Shown here piece by piece: positions 1 through 6,644 of a stretch of 9,154 bases of DNA. Position numbers and translations under genes: made by a program. The stretch comes from JALRBM01 sp964615445 (GTDB lineage Bacteria; Patescibacteriota; Saccharimonadia; Saccharimonadales; Saccharimonadaceae): contig CAZTOK010000043.1 of the NCBI GenBank assembly GCA_964615445.1, forward strand, positions 1-9,154. Direction: 5' to 3'. Under the pieces are notes generated by a model. It was given only the letters and a program-made list of their open reading frames with translations. It did not search any database and was not told where the DNA came from. Position 1 is the stretch's first letter. Each line of letters opens with the position of its first letter.

Positions 1-2
1 CC

Positions 3-65
3 ACCAGTGTACCAGAACAATCTTACGAGGGTTGGAATAAGCGTCCCGTTAGGTGCACCAGATGA
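3..65 (+). CDS. 3' end of an unknown upstream gene (partial)
   Basis: This frame is open from the left edge and ends at TGA 63-65, giving a tail that finishes ..KRPVRCTR. The stop overlaps an ATG at 62-64 (ATGA), a typical arrangement for translationally coupled genes, which is the main reason to prefer this frame over the competing frame that stays open to 249. Too little is present to recognise a family. It runs toward the minus-strand gene ending at 177, so it probably lies outside that transcription unit. Reality of the gene is uncertain. Confidence 0.3.
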   Translation, partial: TSVPEQSYEGWNKRPVRCTR

Positions 66-154
66 AAAAAAGTTTCCACCAAATCAGAGACGAAATCGAT
101 CGTTGGAGAGATATTTTGGCTATCCCATATCAAGAATACTTGCTAACCAGGTAA
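62..154 (+). CDS. possible 30-codon gene coupled to the upstream gene
   Basis: The ATG at 62 sits inside the stop of the preceding frame and has a weak Shine-Dalgarno-like AGGTG at 52-56. The product is 30 residues, starts MKKSFHQIRDEIDRW and ends LLTR before TAA 152-154. It is charged and helix-prone, with no membrane segment. I do not recognise it. It could be a genuine small protein, or the stump of a longer gene cut off when the neighbouring minus-strand cluster was inserted. It is convergent with the EVE/DUF262 gene, whose stop lies 22 bp away, and I see no clear intrinsic terminator between them. Confidence 0.35.
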   Translation: MKKSFHQIRDEIDRWRDILAIPYQEYLLTR

Positions 155-176
155 GAGATGTGAGTTACACAATAAT

Positions 177-2879
177 CTATAGATCGAGTGCTTTGGTGTC
201 TTCGTTGAGCGTTAAGGCGTATTGTATTGTGGTGTATATCCACTCGTAAGAAGCTTCGCCTTGTTTGCGTTCAATATTATTCATAGATCTCTTATGTTTT
301 ATTGAGTTTCTATAATCTTTAAGGTGTAGAAAATGTTTTTCAACTTCTCTTTTTGACTTTAAATCAGCTCCGAATAAATCCCACTGAGAAACGAATAATT
401 CAGAGTAATCCATTATATCGCAAAAACTAAGTAAGTCTAAACCGCTTAGTACGTCTTTAGCACTCGCGGGATGTTTATTGTTTTTCTGTATAATTTTTTC
501 GCGAACCTTTTGTTTGATCCCATTAGTAGCCGCGACATTCCAATACTTGATACCGTGTAACTTTGTAAACTTTTCATCTATATAACTTCTGATTAATGCC
601 TCAAGTTGATCAATCGCCTCCGTTGGGCTGTCACGAATTATCTCTTCAACGCCTGGGTTCATCCCAATTCTATTTTTAATTGCTCTTTTAATATTGAACT
701 CTCGAGTGTCTAGAAAGTTCTCCACATCGTCCAAGATCATATAGCCGTACGCTTTATCATCAATGAAATGAGTTGCAAGAACATTCTTAAACAGATTTTC
801 ATCGTCAGAATACTTCTCTTTAATAAACTCAGGTAAGTATTGAGATGGCTTCTTCGCACGCTTACGGTTATTCGTTTCTCTTGAAAGCCAGGTCATATTA
901 AGAACCGACTCGACAGGCTTGTATTTAGAAAAACCTACGCTTTGTGCTTTTGGAAAAATATGATCCTTGTCATTTCCTCGTGAGAATTCAAGACTTAAAT
1001 TAGTTTCAAAATCTTTAGCACCTTCAAGTGCAAGTAAGGAAAGTACGCCCTTGTATACAGCATTACCACTCGATGTAATTTCTTTCAAATTGAGGTTATC
1101 TATCCCTCTTCTCGCCTCTATGACTATCCGAGGTATTTGCTCATCATCATTAAACCACAGACTTACATCTACAAAGTCTGCTGTCATTTGCGTATCCGCT
1201 CCTGACGAATAGGAATTTGTGAATAAGGCAGACCAATACCATTGTCTGATTTTCGCAAAACACTCTGCTTGATTTACTTTTTTCTTAGCGGTAGTAATTA
1301 AGGCTGCTAATACTGGTATTACCGTAAGGAAAGGAATTTCATTCTTACCCTTGACTCCAAAACCATCTCGTAAGTTTTCTAACATGTCTATTGCATCTTC
1401 TATTGCTAATACACAGTCGTCCCATAGAGCCTCAAACTCTTGTCGATCTGTAATAGAAAGGTTCTCATAAATATTTAATATGTCCTTTTTCTTTGTTGAA
1501 GATGTAGGATGGTTAATCAAAGACATAGTTTGAAATATATAAATCTGGGCTTTTCCTGAGCGTTCTGTATATCGCTTGATTTGATTACTTTGAACAATAG
1601 CTTGTTCCCATAGATGTCGCAACGGAATGCCGTATTTTAACAATCTTGCGATTAGGAGATCGAAAGTGCTTAATTGTTTTCCAGTGGAATTAATTTTTTC
1701 AAATATATCGGCAACTTGAGGCAAGTTTATTGATTTAGGCAATACCACGTAAGGTATCTCAAACCCTCGCCACATTTGTTTTAGTCTTTTCTCCATAAGC
1801 CTTCGTAAAGACCTTACTTTGTCGTGAGGTATCGCAGGCTCTGACTCGTACAAATAATCTTCAAACTTGTTAATCCATTCGTCGTAATTTTCAATTTCAT
1901 TAATAGGGAATAAGATTTGATTAAACGACTCGAGCTCACTAATTTGAGCGTCGTTTACGACTATGATATTTTCCGGATCAGTATCATCAAATATCTTCTT
2001 GAAGTCTATATAGAAATAACATTTTTTAGTTGAATTTCTCAGAGGAAAATCTGGCGACTTTATCGCATAGTACAACGCGGTCATTCGTTGTTGACCATCT
2101 AAAATTATGAATTCAGTTTCGTCTGCTATGCCGTTTACACCCTCTATAGATATCAGGTCTAAAGGGGATATTTTATCTGCTTTCCACAATAAAAATGCAC
2201 CTACATAATAATCTTTGAATATTGACTCCAAAAAGCTCCGCACATCTTCTTTTTTCCAGTCAAAATATCGTTGAAAGTTAGGCATTTTCCAGCGATGTTC
2301 GATGTTATCAATTAGGTCATTTACTTTAATGCGTTCTGGTGCGGGCAGTGAGTGTGGTTCTACGTCATAATGAGCCAAATCTATAGGATCAAGGAACTCT
2401 GCGATAGTATCGTGACTTTCTGTTACATCATGGCTATAGTCTTCCGAGTTTTCAATAATTAAAAAGTCTTCTTCATCTATACGTCTCACTCCGCCTTGGA
2501 GATAAGCTCCCCATGATACGATGTTTTTTATAAAGGAGAGTTTCTTCAATAAAGGTTTTATGGGTTTTGGCCGATCCCAAATATTTACATTCTCTAAGTC
2601 GACACGAAAAGTACCGGGGTCTTTATACCAACTATCCGACTCTCCACTTTTATCAAGATACGGCTCTGAGAGAGCCTTAGCCGTTCCAAGAAAAGTTTGA
2701 TTTTTGCCACCAAGGTAAAACACGATCGTGCTACCCTTTACTAATTTAGATCTACTTGCAGTACTTGGATGTAGTCCCCAGACATTTTTAGACATTAATG
2801 TCGTGTATATATCTAAGCCAGCGGTTTTATTACCGTCTTCACTCACATGGTCTGAGATTATGCATATATAGTGGTTCAT
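177..2879 (-). CDS. EVE-like/DUF262/DUF1524(HNH)/HEPN-like multidomain nuclease
   Basis: The 900-aa protein starts at ATG 2877-2879 (MNHYICIISDH). Residues about 1-145 resemble an EVE/PUA-like fold (VWGL near 33, IVFYL near 52, a late WGAYLQGGVRRI at 123-134); such domains read modified bases. Residues about 183-420 are DUF262, with PNFQR at 200-204, DGQQR at 261-265 and the usual FEKINSTGKQLSTFD at 393-407. Residues about 600-690 are DUF1524, an HNH-type nuclease, with DKDHIFPK at 637-644 (His640) and Asn661/670/671. The last ~130 residues end in an HEPN-like helical region whose RNSIKH (857-862) fits the Rx4H motif of HEPN RNases. DUF262-DUF1524 is the layout of GmrSD-type, modification-dependent type IV enzymes. 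A role in cutting modified phage DNA is inferred; cutting of RNA by the HEPN part is more speculative. It is divergent from the 200-aa gene. Confidence 0.9.
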   Translation of the reverse strand: MNHYICIISDHVSEDGNKTAGLDIYTTLMSKNVWGLHPSTASRSKLVKGSTIVFYLGGKNQTFLGTAKALSEPYLDKSGESDSWYKDPGTFRVDLENVNIWDRPKPIKPLLKKLSFIKNIVSWGAYLQGGVRRIDEEDFLIIENSEDYSHDVTESHDTIAEFLDPIDLAHYDVEPHSLPAPERIKVNDLIDNIEHRWKMPNFQRYFDWKKEDVRSFLESIFKDYYVGAFLLWKADKISPLDLISIEGVNGIADETEFIILDGQQRMTALYYAIKSPDFPLRNSTKKCYFYIDFKKIFDDTDPENIIVVNDAQISELESFNQILFPINEIENYDEWINKFEDYLYESEPAIPHDKVRSLRRLMEKRLKQMWRGFEIPYVVLPKSINLPQVADIFEKINSTGKQLSTFDLLIARLLKYGIPLRHLWEQAIVQSNQIKRYTERSGKAQIYIFQTMSLINHPTSSTKKKDILNIYENLSITDRQEFEALWDDCVLAIEDAIDMLENLRDGFGVKGKNEIPFLTVIPVLAALITTAKKKVNQAECFAKIRQWYWSALFTNSYSSGADTQMTADFVDVSLWFNDDEQIPRIVIEARRGIDNLNLKEITSSGNAVYKGVLSLLALEGAKDFETNLSLEFSRGNDKDHIFPKAQSVGFSKYKPVESVLNMTWLSRETNNRKRAKKPSQYLPEFIKEKYSDDENLFKNVLATHFIDDKAYGYMILDDVENFLDTREFNIKRAIKNRIGMNPGVEEIIRDSPTEAIDQLEALIRSYIDEKFTKLHGIKYWNVAATNGIKQKVREKIIQKNNKHPASAKDVLSGLDLLSFCDIMDYSELFVSQWDLFGADLKSKREVEKHFLHLKDYRNSIKHKRSMNNIERKQGEASYEWIYTTIQYALTLNEDTKALDL

Positions 2880-2927
2880 ATCTTAGTTTTTATCTTAACA
2901 TTAATTAATGGTGCTAGAATGGTAATA
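2880..2927. promoter_or_regulatory. divergent control region with 12-bp palindrome
   Basis: These 48 bp separate the start of the nuclease gene (minus) from the start of the 200-aa gene (plus). The centre holds CATTAATTAATG at 2899-2910, a perfect palindrome that could be an operator or simply AT-rich sequence. On the plus strand TGCTAGAAT (2912-2920) resembles an extended -10 box; a start about seven bases on would fall at the ATG at 2928, giving a nearly leaderless message. On the minus strand TGTTAAGAT, about 10-20 bases before the nuclease ATG, is a similar weak candidate. No good -35 is visible for either. Confidence 0.3.
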
Positions 2928-3530
2928 ATGAAAAAAGTAAAATATATAATATTTCGATATTTAACATCAGCAGATTTTTTTAATATCTACAAACCGTCGG
3001 GAACAGAGGTCGGTGGAGGCGGACAGTCATACATCGATTTCCCCACAAAATCGATAAGTGTCGACTCTTGGGGCGAATTTTTCGATAATGCTTCAAGTGT
3101 ATTTTGTTCGTCACGCGAACAGGGTCCTTCCTGGGAATTTCCAATAAAAAGTATTGGCCTTCAATCAAATAGAGATGTTCTCATCTATCAAAGACGCCCA
3201 CAATCGATTTGCATATCTTCACAAAAGATAACAAGCCAACAAGAAAATAGAGTTGACGCATGGAGACCCGAGAATAACTTTCCTCAACCTAATGATCCTA
3301 ATGATCGTGATACAGACATTTCTGGTCTTTTTATTTTTCTAGTGAGAACATCAGATAATGAATTTTGGGCAGGCTGGTCGCAGTCTAGTACGCCGGCAAC
3401 TCCTGCAGCAGAGCCACTTATCGCAGATATGTTAGCTATCGATCGTGAAGATGGTTATGCTGGATTTCTAAAGCCAACTGGACCACTGATTTTAGACCCT
3501 ACAGACGAAAAGACACCTTTTAAAGTCTAG
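2928..3530 (+). CDS. unknown 200-aa protein of the defence cluster
   Basis: Three in-frame starts exist: GTG 2871 (overlaps the start of the divergent gene and would add an odd hydrophobic leader), ATG 2919 and ATG 2928. I prefer 2928 (MKKVKYIIFRYL), giving 200 aa; 2919 is nearly as good. The protein is soluble-looking. Visible landmarks are a glycine-rich GTEVGGGGQSYIDF at 25-38, a strand-like ICISSQKITSQQ near 94-105, and a hydrophobic strand LFIFLVRT near 134 followed by EFWAGW. I do not recognise a family and see no convincing PD-(D/E)xK, HNH or GIY-YIG motif. Its position among two methyltransferases and a nuclease makes a restriction endonuclease or an accessory subunit the leading guess. 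Its TAG overlaps the TAG of the convergent methyltransferase gene (3527-3530, CTAG). Confidence 0.7.
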   Translation: MKKVKYIIFRYLTSADFFNIYKPSGTEVGGGGQSYIDFPTKSISVDSWGEFFDNASSVFCSSREQGPSWEFPIKSIGLQSNRDVLIYQRRPQSICISSQKITSQQENRVDAWRPENNFPQPNDPNDRDTDISGLFIFLVRTSDNEFWAGWSQSSTPATPAAEPLIADMLAIDREDGYAGFLKPTGPLILDPTDEKTPFKV

Positions 3531-4603
3531 TCTTTCCTCAAATGTATCAAGTACTCTGTAATTTTATTATGGAGCTTACTCTGATTACTTTTAAATCTTT
3601 TATGATCAATAGTTTTAACTGTGACTTTGCCGAATTCTGCAAAAAAGCTCGTTAAATCTTCTATGCTCAGTAAGCCATCTTCACTATAGCTAATCAGAAA
3701 ATCTTTACATTTCATTTCATTGAAAATTTTGGCAAATGATCCTCTTATTTTTGTTTTTGTACAAAAATTAGAATACTGATCTCTCCATGGCCTTAAGCCA
3801 CTTTCACCGATAGCTTCAGGGCTGTCTTCACGAGCTAATGTTTCAAGAATATGGTAATTAGCGGCATATTGCCTTTTCATATATGGTGGATCTATATAGC
3901 AGAGATCACAAGATATTTTATTAGACAAATCCTCTGCATACCCCTTAAGGACAATGTTATCAATATTACTGTTGCTCACATCAAACTTACTCGGCTTGAG
4001 CAAAATGGGTGTTAATGCACGTCCATTTAACTTCGCCATGTAGTGGCCATACGTTCCCGATATATTTGCTACGTCATTCGTTGCCATAATTAAATCATGA
4101 AGTAATAAAGAGTATTCAATATCACTAAGTAACCCGTCATTATGCATGCTTTTGATACGTTGTCTTATTGCGTCAATTTTCGAAGCATTTTCAGGAGAGA
4201 AGTAGTTTCTAGGCTTAGAGGCATTTTTAGGATTTCCTGAAGCACTAAATTCATTCCAAAAATAGCCATCAATAGGTAAAGTATCATTTAAAATCTGCAA
4301 AATACGATGATAGTTACTTTTACTATCGATGTCTTTTTCATCAGAATGAGCCTTTATATAATCACCGGCATTCTTAAAAGAGGGTTCAGCACACAATAAT
4401 AGTGCTACACGTGCATGATGGAATGAATACGTCATTACATCAGCAGCCGTCACCTTATAACCAGCTCCTCTTAGTGCACTAGCTACAGCTGCAGTTCCCG
4501 TCATTAAATCAACCACATGCGAACCAGATGGTGCAATTTGCTTTATCTCGTGCATAACATCATCTATTATTTTTGTCTTAGAGCCGATATATCTATGTCC
4601 CAT
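3527..4603 (-). CDS. D12-class DNA N6-adenine methyltransferase (Dam-like)
   Basis: The 358-aa enzyme should transfer a methyl group from S-adenosylmethionine to N6 of adenine in a specific DNA sequence. The motif order is that of the D12 (alpha) class: motif X YIGSK at 5-9, motif I DLMTGT at 32-37, a long middle region (about 60-230) expected to hold target recognition, then motif IV CYIDPPY at 235-241. DPPY is the catalytic motif. It is somewhat longer than Dam. The start at ATG 4601-4603 (MGHRYIGSK) places motif X at the very N-terminus as expected. The gene begins inside the end of the upstream methyltransferase gene (11-bp overlap), so the two are co-transcribed and probably translationally coupled. 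Its target sequence cannot be read from the sequence. Confidence 0.93.
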   Translation of the reverse strand: MGHRYIGSKTKIIDDVMHEIKQIAPSGSHVVDLMTGTAAVASALRGAGYKVTAADVMTYSFHHARVALLLCAEPSFKNAGDYIKAHSDEKDIDSKSNYHRILQILNDTLPIDGYFWNEFSASGNPKNASKPRNYFSPENASKIDAIRQRIKSMHNDGLLSDIEYSLLLHDLIMATNDVANISGTYGHYMAKLNGRALTPILLKPSKFDVSNSNIDNIVLKGYAEDLSNKISCDLCYIDPPYMKRQYAANYHILETLAREDSPEAIGESGLRPWRDQYSNFCTKTKIRGSFAKIFNEMKCKDFLISYSEDGLLSIEDLTSFFAEFGKVTVKTIDHKRFKSNQSKLHNKITEYLIHLRKD

Positions 4604-6395
4604 ATTTAAGTCTCGTTATACCGAATACATCGTCTATAGATAGACTTGATAATGCCTTGACCGGCAACAACTCCTGAGAGTTACTCAGCGAATCAAAGAC
4701 CACCCTATAGTCATTTTTTGTTAAGCCATACAGTCTAGCTATCATTCTTTCAACTTCTGCATCTATGTTCACTGGTAAATCAATCTGATCTTTTAGATAC
4801 GGCTGTATCAAGCCTACAACCTTCTGTTGTATCCTATGAGCAAAAGGCGTACTAAGATCAGGGACGGGTAAGTCGAGGACTTGTGTTTGAGTGAGATATG
4901 GATGAGATCTCCATTCAAGCTCACCGTATTTCTTCGCCAAGTAGAAATACATAGCTCTTGAATTCATAATCGCTAGAATAAATTCAAGCTTAATCTTAGT
5001 TTCACTGCCCGGTTTAGGCCTAAACATGTAAACTACTTGATTCGTCAGAGCACTAGAATAGTCAATTGTTGCTGTAATGCCCACCCCCGTCTTACGAACA
5101 AGAATCTTAGGCTCATAATATACAGAGACGTCTTTATAATTTATTCCTTCACTATCTATAGATATCCAATAACGTGATGCTGTAGAATATCGACGAATGT
5201 TTTCTCCGACAAGCAAAGGTTTTGAACCCTTAAAACGCGTCTTGCTAATTATGGAGGTGATTTCTGCCGTACTCTTGTCGATCGGCTGCTTACAGTGACT
5301 ACATCGTGGGTTATCAGAGGTAGGGAGTGGTATCCAAAAGCCACACGAGTCACATCTACATATCTTACCTGCCTTCGATAGTTCGACACCACGAGACGAA
5401 AATACATAATCCCCTATTGAGTAGCTACTACTGGTAATCTTATCAATAACTTCACTATCTTCCTCTTTATTATCTATGTCGAATAAATAATCTGGTCTTA
5501 CTGTAAACCGCTTTTGCTCGACAAAATGACCAAGCATTTTATCGGCAGCCAAAAACGAACCTTTTCCGTGCATAATCTCATTTCTAAACTTATTGTTTAA
5601 TCGCATGCATAGCACTTGGTTAGTTGGCGAGGGTAAAATATTCTTACAAACAATAACCGCACAGGCTCTATTAATTCCTGGGAATATTTTCTCACCAAGC
5701 CTTGCTATGTATTTAATTTCGGTTTTAGTTGCAAGTAACTTCCTAAGATCTTTTCTCTCTTGACCAAACATAGAGTCGGGAAGTATGAAAGCGAAATAGC
5801 CGCCAATTTTGACTAGTGACATTGCCTGTTCTACGAATAGATCGGAGACATCGTATTGGCCCTTTTTTAGTGAATAGTTGGCAGTACTAAGCTCGTGCTC
5901 ATAATCAGAGACGTCTGCACCCCAGGGCGGGTTTGCAATCAAAAGGTCGAACCCATTCTTAATACCGAATGAATCTTTTATGTGTTCGGATCCAGACTGA
6001 CTCGGTGTGGATACTGAAGGTAGCAATGAGTTTGATATGAGCATTTGTGACATAGACATATCACCTAATGCGATAGAATCAACTGCTTCCTTACAACGCG
6101 TTACTGCGTTATCATCTAGATCAACACCGTAGAAGTTGCTATGTATTTTATTTAGGGGAGAATTTAAAATTGCTAACGCTTTTTTACTAGCGATTAGAAG
6201 TTCGCCCTCACCGCATGCAGGATCTATTATACTAATAGTTTTAGGCGTTTCGGTACGACGCTCTTCGTCCGAAAGCCATGCTGTTATAAGTTTATCTGCA
6301 ACAAACGTAGATAACACAGGCGGGGTATAGACCACTCCGTTTTTTCTATAGTTCTTCCCGGATAGTTTAGACGATATAGCGTTTATGGCTGACAT
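4593..6395 (-). CDS. Eco57I/N6_Mtase-type DNA adenine methyltransferase with zinc ribbon
   Basis: The 600-aa protein carries a gamma-class adenine methyltransferase core: NGVVYTPP near 19-26, SAM-binding motif I DPACGEG at 58-64, acidic VDLDD at 91-95, and catalytic NPPW at 155-158 preceded by FDLLIA. It continues with the usual GGYFAFILPDSMF and ends in a TaqI-C/specificity-like region (LLVGENIRRY at 394-403, EPKILVRKTG near 428-437, LEWRSHPYLTQTQVLDLP at 493-510). A four-cysteine ribbon, C348xxC351 ... C365xxC368, is inserted before that region. No endonuclease motif is evident, and the length suits a separate methylase rather than a type IIG fusion. The start at ATG 6393-6395 has only a weak TAAG ribosome site. 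It leads the two-gene methylase operon; with the D12 enzyme it could modify the two strands of an asymmetric site (inference). Confidence 0.93.
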   Translation of the reverse strand: MSAINAISSKLSGKNYRKNGVVYTPPVLSTFVADKLITAWLSDEERRTETPKTISIIDPACGEGELLIASKKALAILNSPLNKIHSNFYGVDLDDNAVTRCKEAVDSIALGDMSMSQMLISNSLLPSVSTPSQSGSEHIKDSFGIKNGFDLLIANPPWGADVSDYEHELSTANYSLKKGQYDVSDLFVEQAMSLVKIGGYFAFILPDSMFGQERKDLRKLLATKTEIKYIARLGEKIFPGINRACAVIVCKNILPSPTNQVLCMRLNNKFRNEIMHGKGSFLAADKMLGHFVEQKRFTVRPDYLFDIDNKEEDSEVIDKITSSSYSIGDYVFSSRGVELSKAGKICRCDSCGFWIPLPTSDNPRCSHCKQPIDKSTAEITSIISKTRFKGSKPLLVGENIRRYSTASRYWISIDSEGINYKDVSVYYEPKILVRKTGVGITATIDYSSALTNQVVYMFRPKPGSETKIKLEFILAIMNSRAMYFYLAKKYGELEWRSHPYLTQTQVLDLPVPDLSTPFAHRIQQKVVGLIQPYLKDQIDLPVNIDAEVERMIARLYGLTKNDYRVVFDSLSNSQELLPVKALSSLSIDDVFGITRLKYGT

Positions 6396-6396
6396 G

Positions 6397-6419
6397 TACT
6401 AATCTTACCATTTTTAGTA
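6397..6419. repeat. inverted repeat just upstream of the methylase operon
   Basis: TACTAA at 6397-6402 is mirrored by TTAGTA at 6414-6419, with the half-sites centred 17 bp apart and lying 2 to 24 bases before the methyltransferase start codon. It covers the region where the ribosome would bind. It may be an operator or a short mRNA hairpin; 6-bp arms in AT-rich DNA can occur by chance. Confidence 0.25.
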
Positions 6420-6469
6420 GCTTAAGTTGGCAATTTCCTTCTTAAAAACGTATGATTTTTGAAATTAGT

Positions 6470-6475
6470 ATTATA
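6470..6475 (-). promoter_or_regulatory. candidate -10 box of the methylase operon
   Basis: On the minus strand this reads TATAAT, a perfect -10 hexamer, about 75 bases before the methyltransferase start; a second perfect TATAAT lies at 6485-6490. No good -35 is found for either (the hexamer 17 bp upstream of the first reads TGGTCT). The remaining 6396-6507 interval holds no gene that I can support. Confidence 0.35.
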
Positions 6476-6507
6476 AAAAGATTCATTATATAAGACCACT
6501 TCTGAGG

Positions 6508-6513
6508 TATAAT
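6508..6513 (+). promoter_or_regulatory. -10 box of the structured RNA
   Basis: Perfect TATAAT. Seven bases past it lies G6520, which is exactly the first base of the long closing stem of the structured RNA, so promoter and RNA structure support one another. The -35 position (6485-6490, ATTATA) is poor. Confidence 0.5.
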
Positions 6514-6519
6514 GATAAA

Positions 6520-6643
6520 GTCTAGATCCACAATAGAACGCCAGTTGGCGTAGTTGAACCATGTAATGGGCAGCCACGTCAAAAAGCAGTAGGTTCAACC
6601 CTATTGTGGGTCTAGACAATCAGCGTGGCTGTCCTTTTTATTT
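6520..6643 (+). ncRNA. pseudoknotted structured RNA of unknown class
   Basis: Four helices can be drawn. P1 is 17 bp: 6520-6536 (GTCTAGATCCACAATAG) with 6601-6617 (CTATTGTGGGTCTAGAC), one U-G pair. P2 is a hairpin ACGCC/GGCGT at 6538-6542 and 6547-6551. P3 is GTTGAACC/GGTTCAAC at 6553-6560 and 6592-6599, with a 31-nt loop. The loop segment GGGCAGCCACG (6568-6578) pairs over 11 bp with CGTGGCTGTCC (6624-6634), outside P1, making a pseudoknot; T5 follows at 6635-6639. Both non-Watson-Crick pairs are G-U when read on the plus strand and would be A-C on the minus strand, so the plus strand is the transcript. I recognise no known family. It could be a free small RNA or a cis-acting leader for the gene starting at 6674, only about 30 bases further on. 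Confidence 0.7.
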
Positions 6644-6644
6644 G

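Noticed and set aside
7..249. Plus-strand reading frame at the left edge
   Set aside because: It runs 73 bases into the well-supported end of the EVE/DUF262 gene on the other strand, and another frame has the ATGA coupling.
967..1212. Plus-strand frame inside the nuclease gene
   Set aside because: It is fully covered by conserved DUF262/DUF1524 coding sequence on the opposite strand.
6553..6599. Integron attC-like ends: GTTGAAC and GTTCAAC as inverted copies
   Set aside because: In an attC site RYYYAAC comes first and GTTRRRY last; here the order is reversed, and the pair is better explained as helix P3 inside a larger nested RNA fold.
6520..6617. Small transposable element (MITE) with 17-bp terminal inverted repeats
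   Set aside because: No flanking target-site duplication is visible, the pseudoknot partner lies outside the repeats, and the G-U rather than A-C mismatches point to selection on RNA.
6422..6619. Minus-strand 65-codon reading frame across the structured RNA
   Set aside because: It is open only because of the inverted repeats, has no ribosome site I trust, and its peptide looks random.
6520..6643. Retron msr-msd or self-cleaving ribozyme
   Set aside because: No reverse transcriptase gene lies nearby, and I see none of the hammerhead core elements; an HDV-like arrangement does not fit either.
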